The notes beneath the pieces are model-generated. The model searched no databases. It worked only from the letters and a program-made list of their open reading frames with translations, and was not told the origin of the DNA. Made by a program: the position numbers and the translations under genes. DNA of 64,000 nucleotides from positions 15,381 to 79,380 of the forward strand of contig JAPYOI010000062.1 of NCBI GenBank assembly GCA_028278755.1, in the 5' to 3' direction. Below are positions 43,474 to 51,649 of the stretch, piece by piece (the first letter of the stretch is position 1; the number at the start of each line of letters is the position of its first letter). This DNA is from Poriferisodalis multihospitum. Lineage in GTDB: Bacteria > Actinomycetota > Acidimicrobiia > Acidimicrobiales > Poriferisodalaceae.

Positions 43474-43481
43474 GCGGCCCG

Positions 43482-43487
43482 AAGGTA
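43482..43487 (-). promoter_or_regulatory. -10 box of scpA
   Basis: TACCTT on the minus strand with an 8-base spacer to the GTG at 43473; promoter of scpA-scpB-rluB. Confidence 0.4.
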
Positions 43488-43544
43488 CCGCGGCATGCCT
43501 GCGGGGCCCGGGATATTTGGCGGGTTTCTTCGGGCGCTACCCGG

Positions 43545-43550
43545 TACCGT
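43545..43550 (+). promoter_or_regulatory. -10 box of trpS
   Basis: TACCGT ends 8 bases before the ATG at 43559. There is no room for a T-box leader. Confidence 0.4.
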
Positions 43551-43558
43551 CCGGCGCC

Positions 43559-44560
43559 ATGACACGAGTGCTCTCGGGCATCCAGCCCACCGGCGACGTT
43601 CACCTCGGCAACTACCTCGGGGCGCTGCGCCAGTGGGCGATCGACCAGCACGATGCCGACGCCTTCTACTGCGCCGTCGACCTGCATGCCGTCACCGTCC
43701 AGCAGGATCCGACCCAGCTGCGCGAGGCCACCCTGGGCACGATGGCCACGCTGATCTCGGTCGGCCTCGATCCCGAGGTTTGCACCCTGTTCGTGCAGAG
43801 CCACGTGCCTCAGCACACGGAGCTGTCGTGGCTGCTGGAGTGCACAGTGTCGCTTGGCGAGCTGCGCCGCATGACTCAGTTCAAGGACAAATCGGCACGC
43901 TCGGAAGGGGGCGAGATGGGCGGCGACCACGTCTCCGCCGGTCTGTTCACGTATCCGGCGCTCATGGCAGCGGACATCCTGATCTACGACGCCGATCGAG
44001 TGCCGGTCGGCGACGACCAACGCCAGCACCTCGAGCTGACACGTGACGTGGCGCAGCGGTTCAACTCCCGCTACGGCGACACGTTCGTTATCCCTGAGGC
44101 TGCCATCCCTACGGTCGGCGCCCGCGTCATGGATCTGCAGAACCCCACCTCGAAGATGTCCAAGTCGGCCGAGAGCCCCCAAGGCTCGATCGGCATCTTC
44201 GATGATCATGCCGACATCGCACGCAAATTCGCCAGGGCCGTGACCGACTCGGAGTCCGAGGTGCGCTACGACCCCGAGGCCAAGCCAGGAGTGTCGAACC
44301 TGCTGTCGATCCTGGGTGCCGCAACGGGCCGGAGCCCTGCGGACTCTGCGGCGGGCTACAGCCAGTACGGGGCTCTCAAAACCGATACTGCGGACGCGGT
44401 CGTCGCCATGCTCGAGCCCATCGCCGCGAAGAAGGCCGAGCTCGACGCAGATCCCGCTGAGCTCGCCCGCATCATCGCCGCCGGTGCCGACAAAGCCGAG
44501 GCCGTGGCGTGCGGCACCTTGGCCCGCGCCAAAGAAGCGATGGGTTTCCTGCCGAAATAG
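43559..44560 (+). CDS. trpS: Tryptophanyl-tRNA synthetase
   Basis: The 333-residue class Ic synthetase charges tRNA-Trp. SGIQPTGDVHLGNYLGALRQW contains the HIGH-like motif, FQSHV-like LFVQSHVPQHTEL and MAADILIYDADRVPVGDDQRQHLEL line the active site, and KMSKSAESPQGSI carries the intact KMSKS loop. ATG 43559 is the normal family start (MTRVLSGIQPTG), although the frame is open further upstream through scpA sequence. Complete at the C-terminus. Confidence 0.97.
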   Translation: MTRVLSGIQPTGDVHLGNYLGALRQWAIDQHDADAFYCAVDLHAVTVQQDPTQLREATLGTMATLISVGLDPEVCTLFVQSHVPQHTELSWLLECTVSLGELRRMTQFKDKSARSEGGEMGGDHVSAGLFTYPALMAADILIYDADRVPVGDDQRQHLELTRDVAQRFNSRYGDTFVIPEAAIPTVGARVMDLQNPTSKMSKSAESPQGSIGIFDDHADIARKFARAVTDSESEVRYDPEAKPGVSNLLSILGAATGRSPADSAAGYSQYGALKTDTADAVVAMLEPIAAKKAELDADPAELARIIAAGADKAEAVACGTLARAKEAMGFLPK

Positions 44561-44637
44561 CTGGGGCGAGCCCCTGACGAGGGCACGCAGGCGAGGCCAC
44601 ATAGGGCGTCAACGCGCTCACAGATAGCGGTGCTTGC

Positions 44638-44651
44638 CAGGAAGTTTCCTG
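44638..44651. promoter_or_regulatory. 14-base palindrome upstream of the DUF222 gene
   Basis: CAGGAA-GT-TTCCTG, 20 bases upstream of the -35 box of the next gene. It is a possible operator; no known factor is matched. Confidence 0.3.
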
Positions 44652-44671
44652 AAACCAGTGCGCGCGAATGT

Positions 44672-44700
44672 TTGCATTTGGCCGCATACGAGTGTATGCT
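44672..44700 (+). promoter_or_regulatory. Leaderless promoter of the DUF222-HNH gene
   Basis: TTGCAT (44672-44677), a 17-base spacer and TATGCT (44695-44700) form a good sigma-70-type promoter. The ATG at 44707 lies 6 bases after the -10, so the mRNA would begin at the start codon. The patch is markedly AT-richer than its surroundings. Confidence 0.6.
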
Positions 44701-44706
44701 CTCTTT

Positions 44707-46119
44707 ATGTTCGGCGATGTCGTGCGAGAACTCGCTCCCGGCTACGGGGAAGCGCACGACGACGGCAATCGCACGATGTCTGCGTGGCCCAGTGCTGGGT
44801 CGGCGTGGCCGGGCGAGGCAGCGGTGTGGGCCGACAGCGGCGATGCGAGAGGCCGTGCGGACTGCTCCGGCACCGGTCTGGGGACGTTGAGCAGTCAAGA
44901 GCTCAAGGCGTTGGTGGTCGAGCTGGCGGAAAAGCGTGCCCGTGCCGAGGGCCGCTACCTGGCAGCAGTCGGCGAGCTGGCAGCGCGCAATGGCGCGCAG
45001 TCCGCGGCCTATGTGCTGCGCGACCAGACGCGCATGAACTGCGCGCGGGCCCGCTCCGAGGCCCGCCTGGCCGAGAGCCTGGTGTCAGAAGGCTTCACCG
45101 ACACGCTCGAAGCGATGCGAGCCGGCGAGATTCACATGTCCCACGCGAAGGTGATCGCCCGCGAAGCACCCAAGAAGCACCGCCGCAGCGAAAGCGACTT
45201 CCTGGAGCTGGCCCGCGCATACCCGTCCGACACCATCGCCCGGCACCCGCTCGCCTACCGCAGCCAGCAGGTCGAAGCTGATCTAGCGGCTGAGGCCGCC
45301 GCCAACGGCCTCAGCCCCATCGATGCGGAACTGGCGCTGCAGCGTCATGAACGCTCGGCGTCGCTGCGCATGGGCGACGACGGCATGTGGCATCTGCGCG
45401 GCAAGTTCGACTTCCTCACCGGGCGCGAGCTCAGCGCTGCGCTCGAAGCCCAACTCCGGTCGCTGCGCCGCCGCGCCGAACTCGATGCCGGCAGCGCCGA
45501 TTCCACCCGCTCCGGCCCAACCGGCGGGGACAGGCGCAACGGCGAGGCCGACAGCGACAGTCCGATGCCGACGCGCCGCCAACTGCTGGCCGATGCGCTC
45601 AGCGAGCTTGTCGCCGGCACCGCCTCGGCACGCCATGCCAAGAACAACCTGATCATCGTTGCCGACTACGACGCCACAAGCGATCGGCTCGTCAGTCCCC
45701 GCCTCGACGACGGGACTCCCCTGTCAGCCCAGATGCTCGTCGAGCACGCCATCGACGCCAAGGTGCTGCCCGCGATGTTCAATGCCGACTGGTCAGAACT
45801 CGCGTTGGGGCGTACACGCAACGCCAACGACGCCCAGCGCCTCATCCTTGCGGTGCGCGACGGCGGCTGCATCGGCTGCAGGCTCACCTCCGAGCACACC
45901 CAAGCCCACCACATCGACCACTACGGGAACGGCGGCCTCACCGACATTCCCAACCTCGCCTCGATGTGCCAGCCATGCCACCGAAACCTCCACACCCGCG
46001 GCCACAAGATCCATACCCCACTCAACGGCCGACCCCGCCTCCAATCCCCCGAACCCAGAGACACCGAGTCGTTTAGTCAGCCTCCCACTGACGCCGCGGC
46101 TACCGCCCGCAGTCCCTGA
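44707..46119 (+). CDS. DUF222 and HNH endonuclease domain protein (13E12-type)
   Basis: The 470-residue protein has an N-terminal DUF222 domain (LSSQELKALVVELAEKRARAEG, REAPKKHRRSESDFLELARA, GMWHLRGKFDFLTGRELSAALEA) and a C-terminal HNH nuclease (DGGCIGCRLTSEHTQAHHIDHY, NLASMCQPCHRNLHTRGH) with two CxxC zinc pairs. Such proteins occur in many copies in actinobacteria and, as REP13E12, in repeated mobile sequences of M. tuberculosis. No direct repeats or attachment sites were found around it. It interrupts the xerD-scpA neighbourhood conserved in relatives, in line with insertion. The tail after the HNH domain is Pro/Ser-rich. Confidence 0.92.
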   Translation: MFGDVVRELAPGYGEAHDDGNRTMSAWPSAGSAWPGEAAVWADSGDARGRADCSGTGLGTLSSQELKALVVELAEKRARAEGRYLAAVGELAARNGAQSAAYVLRDQTRMNCARARSEARLAESLVSEGFTDTLEAMRAGEIHMSHAKVIAREAPKKHRRSESDFLELARAYPSDTIARHPLAYRSQQVEADLAAEAAANGLSPIDAELALQRHERSASLRMGDDGMWHLRGKFDFLTGRELSAALEAQLRSLRRRAELDAGSADSTRSGPTGGDRRNGEADSDSPMPTRRQLLADALSELVAGTASARHAKNNLIIVADYDATSDRLVSPRLDDGTPLSAQMLVEHAIDAKVLPAMFNADWSELALGRTRNANDAQRLILAVRDGGCIGCRLTSEHTQAHHIDHYGNGGLTDIPNLASMCQPCHRNLHTRGHKIHTPLNGRPRLQSPEPRDTESFSQPPTDAAATARSP

Positions 46120-46135
46120 CAGTCCCTCCTCGGAG

Positions 46136-46195
46136 CGCTACTGACGGGCATTGTGAAGCAGAATCCCGACGAGAACTGCTGACGCGTCAGTAGCG
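46136..46195. terminator. Long inverted repeat between convergent stops
   Basis: An 11-base arm (46136-46146) and its exact complement (46185-46195) flank a 38-base loop, between the DUF222-HNH stop and the xerD stop. The right arm overlaps the end of xerD. It could end transcription on both strands or mark the edge of the inserted gene. Confidence 0.35.
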
Positions 46196-47113
46196 GGCGC
46201 GGGGGTGGGCTTGGCGGTAGACCTCGGTCAGCCGTTCCTGTGAGACCGCGGTGTAGCGCTGCGTGCTGGAGATGGACGCGTGGCCGAGCAGCTCCTGCAC
46301 GCTGCGGATGTCGGCACCGCCGTCGAGCATGTGCGTTGCGCACGAGTGGCGCAGCACATGGGTGGTGAGCTGGTCGGGTCCGAGACCGACGCGGTCGCCG
46401 TGGCGGCGCACGATCAGCCAGACGCCCTGGCGGGTGATGCGGCGGCCCCGGGCATTCAGGAACACCGCTGCAGCGTCGTCTCTCGACCGCCACGCAGCAG
46501 GTTCCAGCGCCCCGCGCCCGGCGCCGCTGAGCCATTCGCCGACGGCATCGGCGGCGTGACGCCCCACCGGCACGACGCGCTCCTTGCCGCCCTTGCCCCA
46601 CACCCGCATGAGCCTCTCGTCGAGGTCGACGTCGCCCAGCGACAGCGCCACCAGCTCGCTGGCCCGCAGGCCCATGCCGTAGAGCACTTCGAGCATCGCC
46701 CGGTCTCGCCGCACCAGCGGGCTGTCACCCACGGGCGATGCCAGGAGCTGCTCGACCTGGTCGCGCCGCAATGCTCGGGGCAACCCGGCAGGCGCGCGGG
46801 GCATGTCGAGCGCACCGGCGGGATCGGTCGAGGCCAGGTCCTCGGCCACCAGGAACCGGTAGAGGCCACGAAGGCTGACCGCAGCCCGGGCGGCGGTGGA
46901 AGCTGCCCGCCCGAGATCGTCGCGCAAGTGCGCCAGGTAGGCCGCGATGTCAGCGGAGCTCGCGCCCAGCAGATCGGTGCCTCGTGCCTCGAGCCATGCC
47001 GCAAACCCACCGAGGTCGGCCCGATACGACGCCACGGTGCGCGGTGCTCGGCCTCGCTCGTTCGACAGCCAGCCCAAGTAGTCCTCGGCTTCGACCGCCA
47101 GCGCAGCGGACAT
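46187..47113 (-). CDS. xerD: Tyrosine recombinase XerC/XerD
   Basis: The 308-residue recombinase has the SAM-like N-terminal domain (EDYLGWLSNERGRAPRTVASYRADL) and the catalytic domain with Arg in YGMGLRASELV, His-x2-Arg in HVLRHSCATHML, His in LLGHASI and Tyr in QRYTAVS. It resolves chromosome dimers at dif. Assignment to XerD rather than XerC follows the actinobacterial position after pyrG. It begins 2 bases after the pyrG stop, so the two are an operon. It is not a phage integrase: it has no attachment site or excision genes nearby. Confidence 0.9.
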   Translation of the reverse strand: MSAALAVEAEDYLGWLSNERGRAPRTVASYRADLGGFAAWLEARGTDLLGASSADIAAYLAHLRDDLGRAASTAARAAVSLRGLYRFLVAEDLASTDPAGALDMPRAPAGLPRALRRDQVEQLLASPVGDSPLVRRDRAMLEVLYGMGLRASELVALSLGDVDLDERLMRVWGKGGKERVVPVGRHAADAVGEWLSGAGRGALEPAAWRSRDDAAAVFLNARGRRITRQGVWLIVRRHGDRVGLGPDQLTTHVLRHSCATHMLDGGADIRSVQELLGHASISSTQRYTAVSQERLTEVYRQAHPRARY

Positions 47114-47115
47114 CG

Positions 47116-48780
47116 TCAGCCCAGCGATTCGGTGCCCAGCGGCCCTGTTCCAGTCGATGCCGACAGCAGCTGAGGATTGCGTCCCTCGGCCCGCGCCAAC
47201 GCGGCGCCCACCAGTCCGCAGAACAGCGGGGCCGGGCGGTTGGGACGGCTCTTGAACTCCGGATGGGCTTGGGTGCCCACCCAGAACGCGTGGCCGTCCA
47301 GTTCGATGAACTCTGCCAGCCGCCCGTCGGGCGACAACCCGCTGCACTGCAGGCCGCCCTCTTCCATCCGCTGCCGGTAGGCGCTGTTCACCTCGTAACG
47401 ATGCCGGTGCCGCTCGTTGACCAGCGTGTCGCCGTACATCGCCGCCACGCGGCTGCGCGGCGCCAGCCTGGCCACGTACGCGCCGAGCCGCATGGTGCCG
47501 CCCTTGTCCTCGATACCGCGCTGCGCATGCATGAGATCGATCACCGGGTGCAACGTGTTGGCGTCGAACTCGGTCGAGTTGGCACCCAGCAGGCCCAGCT
47601 CGTTGCGGCAGAACTCGATGACCATGACCTGCAGCCCCAAGCACAGACCGAGGCACGGAATGTCGTGCTCGCGTGAGTACGCAGCCGCGGCGATCTTGCC
47701 CTCGATGCCCCGCGAGCCGAACCCTCCCGGGATCACCATCCCGTCGAGGTGGCGCAGTCTCCCCGCAGCAAGCAACCCCTCGATCTCCTCGGAGTGGATC
47801 CACTCGATGTCGACTTCGACACCGTGGTAGGAGGCCGCATGGCGGAGGGCCTCCACTACAGACAGGTAGGCATCGGGCAACGCCACGTACTTGCCGATGA
47901 TGCCGATGCGCACCGTCGCCTGAGGCGCCTTGATGCGTGCGAGCATGGCCTCCCAGTCGGCAAGGTCGGGCTCGACGTCTTCGAAACCGAGGATCCCGCA
48001 CAGAAAGCTGTCGAGACCTTCGGACCGCAGCACCATCGGGATCTCATAGAGGACCGACGAATCGGGGGCATTCACCACGCCGGCCAGCTCGACGTCGCTG
48101 AGGTTGGAGATCTTGTTGCGCAGGCCGTCCTCGATGGGACCCTCACTGCGCAGCACGATGGCGTCGGGCTGCACGCCGCGACTGCGCAGCTCGGTCACCG
48201 AGTGCTGCGTGGGCTTGGTCTTCTGCTCGCCCGACGGGCCAATGAACGGCACCAGCGTCACATGGACGTAGCAGACGTTCTGACGGCCGACCTCGAGGCG
48301 CATCTGCCGGATTGCTTCAAGGAACGGCAGGATCTCGATGTCGCCGACGGTGCCGCCCACCTCAGTGATGACAACGTCCACGTCGCCGTCGGCCAGCTTG
48401 CGGATGCGCTCCTTGATCTCGTCGGTGATGTGCGGGATGACCTGCACGGTCCGGCCCAGGTACTCCCCCCGGCGCTCGTCGGCGAGCACCTTCTGGTAGA
48501 TCGAGCCGGTCGTCGCATTCGAGTCGCGGGTCAGCGACACATCGATGAACCGCTCGTAGTGGCCGAGATCGAGGTCCGTCTCGCCGCCGTCGTCGGTGAC
48601 GAATACCTCACCATGCTCGTACGGGTTGAGGGTGCCGGGGTCGACGTTGATGTACGGGTCCAGCTTCTGCATGGTGACCCGCAGTCCGCGAGCCGCAAGC
48701 AGTCGCCCGAGCGATGCCGCTGTGAGTCCCTTGCCAAGGGAGCTGGCTACTCCACCGGTGACGAAAATGTGCTTAGCCAC
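47116..48780 (-). CDS. pyrG: CTP synthase
   Basis: The 554-residue enzyme makes CTP from UTP and glutamine. The N-terminal synthase domain has FVTGGVASSLGKGLTAASLG and DPYINVDPGTLNPYEHGEVFV. The C-terminal class I amidotransferase has the nucleophile in CLGLCLGLQVMVIEF and the His/Glu pair in GTQAHPEFKSRP. The GTG at 48780 is the start. A nudix gene between pyrG and xerD in mycobacteria is absent here. Confidence 0.97.
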   Translation of the reverse strand: MAKHIFVTGGVASSLGKGLTAASLGRLLAARGLRVTMQKLDPYINVDPGTLNPYEHGEVFVTDDGGETDLDLGHYERFIDVSLTRDSNATTGSIYQKVLADERRGEYLGRTVQVIPHITDEIKERIRKLADGDVDVVITEVGGTVGDIEILPFLEAIRQMRLEVGRQNVCYVHVTLVPFIGPSGEQKTKPTQHSVTELRSRGVQPDAIVLRSEGPIEDGLRNKISNLSDVELAGVVNAPDSSVLYEIPMVLRSEGLDSFLCGILGFEDVEPDLADWEAMLARIKAPQATVRIGIIGKYVALPDAYLSVVEALRHAASYHGVEVDIEWIHSEEIEGLLAAGRLRHLDGMVIPGGFGSRGIEGKIAAAAYSREHDIPCLGLCLGLQVMVIEFCRNELGLLGANSTEFDANTLHPVIDLMHAQRGIEDKGGTMRLGAYVARLAPRSRVAAMYGDTLVNERHRHRYEVNSAYRQRMEEGGLQCSGLSPDGRLAEFIELDGHAFWVGTQAHPEFKSRPNRPAPLFCGLVGAALARAEGRNPQLLSASTGTGPLGTESLG

Positions 48781-48878
48781 GCGGCATCTTGGATGGGCTC
48801 ACTCGCATGTGTCATCAAGCTACCGTCGCTCCGGGCGGTGTTGGCTGATACAGGGTTGGCTGATGCCGGAGGGAAGCC

Positions 48879-50396
48879 ATGAGCGACACCGGTGAGGACG
48901 CACAGCACACCGGAGGCGACCGCGCGCCGGCTGACCTGCTGGTGCACAGTGCCGATCTGCTGGCGACGTGCGATCACCAGCGCCGCGAGATCGCAGGCGG
49001 TTGGGTCGCCATCACTGGCGGGCTCATCAGCGCGGTCGGCGACGCCTCGCAGACGCCGCCCGCGGCGAGCCGCCGCATCGATGCCGGCGGGTGTCTCGTC
49101 ACGCCGGGGCTTGTCAACACCCACCACCACATGTACCAGAACCTCACCAGGTCCTATGCGCCGGCGCTGCGCGGCGGGCTGTTCGACTGGCTCACCACGC
49201 TGTACCCGCTGTGGGCGCGCCTCGATGAGCAGGGCGCGTATCTGTCTGCCTGGGTAGGTCTGGCGGAACTGGCGCTGGGTGGCTGCACCACCAGCACCGA
49301 CCACCTCTATGTGCATCCCCGGGGTGCAGGCGACCTGATCTCGGCCGAGATCACCGCGGCCGCCGAGTTGGGCATGCGCTTTCACCCGACCCGCGGCTCG
49401 ATGTCGCTGGGCCAGTCCGACGGCGGGTTGCCGCCCGATGAAGTCTGCCAATCGCCTGAGGAAATCCTGGCGGAATCGGAGCGGCTGGTCGGCGTGCACC
49501 ATGACCGCTCGCCCGACGCGATGGTCAGGATCGCGCTGGCGCCGTGCTCGCCTTTCTCCGTCTCGACCGAGCTGATGACGGCGACGGCCGAACTGGCGGA
49601 GCGCCTCGACGTCCGCCTGCACACCCATTTGTGCGAGGACCCCGGTGAGGACGGCTTCTGCATCGAGATGTTCGGGATGCGCCCGGTGGACTACTTCGAG
49701 CACTGCGGCTGGGGCTCGAATCGTTCGTGGATCGCGCACGGCGTGCAGCCCAATGCGGCCGAGATCACACGGCTGGGATCCTGGGGCACCGGTGTGGCCC
49801 ACTGTCCCAGCTCGAACCTGCTGCTCGGCGTCGGGTTGGCGCCGGTGCGCGATCTGCGGGCTGCTGGCGTGCCGGTGGGCCTGGGGGTGGACGGCTCGGC
49901 CAGCACCGATTCGGCATCGATGTGGACCGAGGCACGCAACGCCCTGCTGGTCGGCCGTCTGCGCGACGGCCAGCGGCACCTCAGCGCCGACAAGGGCCTC
50001 GGCAGCGGCCGCCCTGCCGACGGCGCCGTAGGACAGAACGTCGATGGCGCCGGAGGAGGCGATGCAGAACGGGGCGGCACGACGTATTTCTCGGCCCGCG
50101 AGGCCCTGGACCTGGCGACTCGTGGCAGCGCAGGGTGTCTCGGCCGCGAGGGCGAGATCGGCGAGCTGTCGCCCGGTGCATGCGGTGACCTCGTGGTGTG
50201 GCAGCTTGACGGGCCGGCGTTCGCAGGCGCCCTCTCCGATCCCATCGAGGCATGGCTGCGCTGCGGCCCCCTGTCCGCCCGGGACACGATCGTGGCTGGT
50301 CGCCCGGTTGTCTCCGGCGGCCAGATCATTCATCCCAGCCTCGACGAGCGCTTGACCGAGCATCGCCACTGCGCCGTTGCGATGCAACGGGCATAG
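48879..50396 (+). CDS. Amidohydrolase, 8-oxoguanine deaminase-like
   Basis: The 505-residue metal-dependent hydrolase has HxH in GLVNTHHHMYQNLTR, the metal His in RLHTHLCED, the catalytic His in WIAHGVQPNAAEI and the Asp in GLGVDGSASTDSASMW. TRSYAPALRGGLFDWLTTLYPLWARL is typical of 8-oxoguanine deaminase and hydroxyatrazine ethylaminohydrolase relatives. 8-Oxoguanine deamination is the favoured guess. A Gly/Asp-rich insert (about 370-400) precedes the last barrel strands. ATG 48879 has GGAGGG upstream. It is divergent from pyrG. Confidence 0.85.
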   Translation: MSDTGEDAQHTGGDRAPADLLVHSADLLATCDHQRREIAGGWVAITGGLISAVGDASQTPPAASRRIDAGGCLVTPGLVNTHHHMYQNLTRSYAPALRGGLFDWLTTLYPLWARLDEQGAYLSAWVGLAELALGGCTTSTDHLYVHPRGAGDLISAEITAAAELGMRFHPTRGSMSLGQSDGGLPPDEVCQSPEEILAESERLVGVHHDRSPDAMVRIALAPCSPFSVSTELMTATAELAERLDVRLHTHLCEDPGEDGFCIEMFGMRPVDYFEHCGWGSNRSWIAHGVQPNAAEITRLGSWGTGVAHCPSSNLLLGVGLAPVRDLRAAGVPVGLGVDGSASTDSASMWTEARNALLVGRLRDGQRHLSADKGLGSGRPADGAVGQNVDGAGGGDAERGGTTYFSAREALDLATRGSAGCLGREGEIGELSPGACGDLVVWQLDGPAFAGALSDPIEAWLRCGPLSARDTIVAGRPVVSGGQIIHPSLDERLTEHRHCAVAMQRA

Positions 50397-50407
50397 GTGT
50401 TGGAGAC

Positions 50408-51613
50408 TCAGTTGCGGTAAGGCGAGCCGAGCCGGTCCAGCCAGCGGAGCGGCGGGACCGCATCGATGATCCGGCTGAACGACCAGCGTTCGCTCGCCAG
50501 GTTCAGGACCGCCAGAATCGCCAGCACCACCCACTCGACGGCTGCCGAATACGCGACAACCGTGGCCATGCCCAGCAAGGCGCCGAGTGGATTGACGCCA
50601 GTGTCACCCTGCATGTGCTGCTCAGCCAACTCGCTTCGCAGCAGCCCGGCCGATGCGCCGACAGCGGCCGCTGACCATACGGCCCAATCGGCAGTGTCCG
50701 GTCCTAAGTCAAAGGGACGGAACGAGCCCGATGCGAGCAGCGCTGCTGGGGCGATCCAGACGAGCCACCACGCTCCAGCTGCCTTCGTTGCGCGTCCCGG
50801 TGCCCGGTCGAGCAAGTTCATCAGATTGGCCGCGAGCGCCACGATCACGGCGCCGCGCCCGAGTGTCGTCAGGCTCCACATGGCGTCAGGATCGGAGCCC
50901 AATCCCAGCACATGCAGCAACGCGCGGAACCAATCGCCGGATCCCGTGCGCGCGTTGTCTCCGGCCTCTCCTGGGTCGCTCCACAGGGCGACCTGCACAG
51001 CCACGGCCGCAACGACGAATCCACCAAGTGCCTTCTGCAGCCCGGTCGTGAAGGCTCGCTGACGCAGGCTCTGGCGAAAGTGCCCAGCGAAGCCGCTCGG
51101 GGCATTGTGGCCGTCTGGCGTTCCGCGGGTGTCGTCGCGATAGCCGAGCCAGCCGAAGCCGCCGAGCAGCACCAGCGCAGCGATGCCGCCGGCGATTGTG
51201 GCCGAATCTGGCGAGCGCGCCGACACAACAGATTGACCCGGCACGAAGACGGCCCATTGGATCTCGCCCGCTGGCAACGAAATGATGACGGCGGCCGTGA
51301 TCGCAACTGCGACCGAGCCGGCGATGAGGACGACAAGACCCGAGACGGCGACGATCGGCTGTCCCCGATAGTTGGGCCGGATCCAGCGATCTCGGCTCAT
51401 GCGCACGCTGAACCAGCGCCAGAGCAGGGCCGCTACAACTAGCGATCCCGCGAATGCCGCCACCAGCAACGCACCCGCTTGCGTCGTGTCGGTGATCAGG
51501 GCCAGCGGCGGCACCAGCGTCATGGCCCTCGTGCGCGCCGTCGCCGCAACGGACGCCACGACTGCCGGTCCCGAAGCGAGCGCGGAAATCGGAGCTGTCG
51601 TGCTCGCTGCCAT
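50408..51613 (-). CDS. MraY/WecA-like membrane glycosyl-phosphotransferase homologue
   Basis: The 401-residue polytopic membrane protein has about ten hydrophobic segments. Motifs of the phospho-N-acetylmuramoyl-pentapeptide transferase superfamily remain: NYRGQPI, LGYRDDTRGT (Asp-Asp), GHFRQS, ANLMNLLDRAPGRATK and QGDTGVNPLGALLG. The loop that carries the NxxDGxDGL motif in MraY is altered to NLMNLLDRAPG, a version known from a group linked to steA. A role in cell-envelope glycolipid assembly is inferred. Start uncertain: ATG 51613 or ATG 51523; the first 30 residues are Ala/Thr-rich. Confidence 0.78.
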   Translation of the reverse strand: MAASTTAPISALASGPAVVASVAATARTRAMTLVPPLALITDTTQAGALLVAAFAGSLVVAALLWRWFSVRMSRDRWIRPNYRGQPIVAVSGLVVLIAGSVAVAITAAVIISLPAGEIQWAVFVPGQSVVSARSPDSATIAGGIAALVLLGGFGWLGYRDDTRGTPDGHNAPSGFAGHFRQSLRQRAFTTGLQKALGGFVVAAVAVQVALWSDPGEAGDNARTGSGDWFRALLHVLGLGSDPDAMWSLTTLGRGAVIVALAANLMNLLDRAPGRATKAAGAWWLVWIAPAALLASGSFRPFDLGPDTADWAVWSAAAVGASAGLLRSELAEQHMQGDTGVNPLGALLGMATVVAYSAAVEWVVLAILAVLNLASERWSFSRIIDAVPPLRWLDRLGSPYRN

Positions 51614-51649
51614 GACTGACGTGCCACGCCCCCGAGCTGTTGCCCCCGG

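Noticed and set aside
43474..43558. T-box leader before trpS
   Set aside because: Only 85 bases between divergent starts and no T-box or specifier loop visible.
46187..47113. XerD-like gene as a phage or island integrase
   Set aside because: Sits in the conserved pyrG-xerD order; no excisionase, attachment repeats or phage genes nearby.
48747..50534. 595-codon open frame antisense to the amidohydrolase and pyrG start
   Set aside because: Crosses two real genes; sequence is not protein-like.
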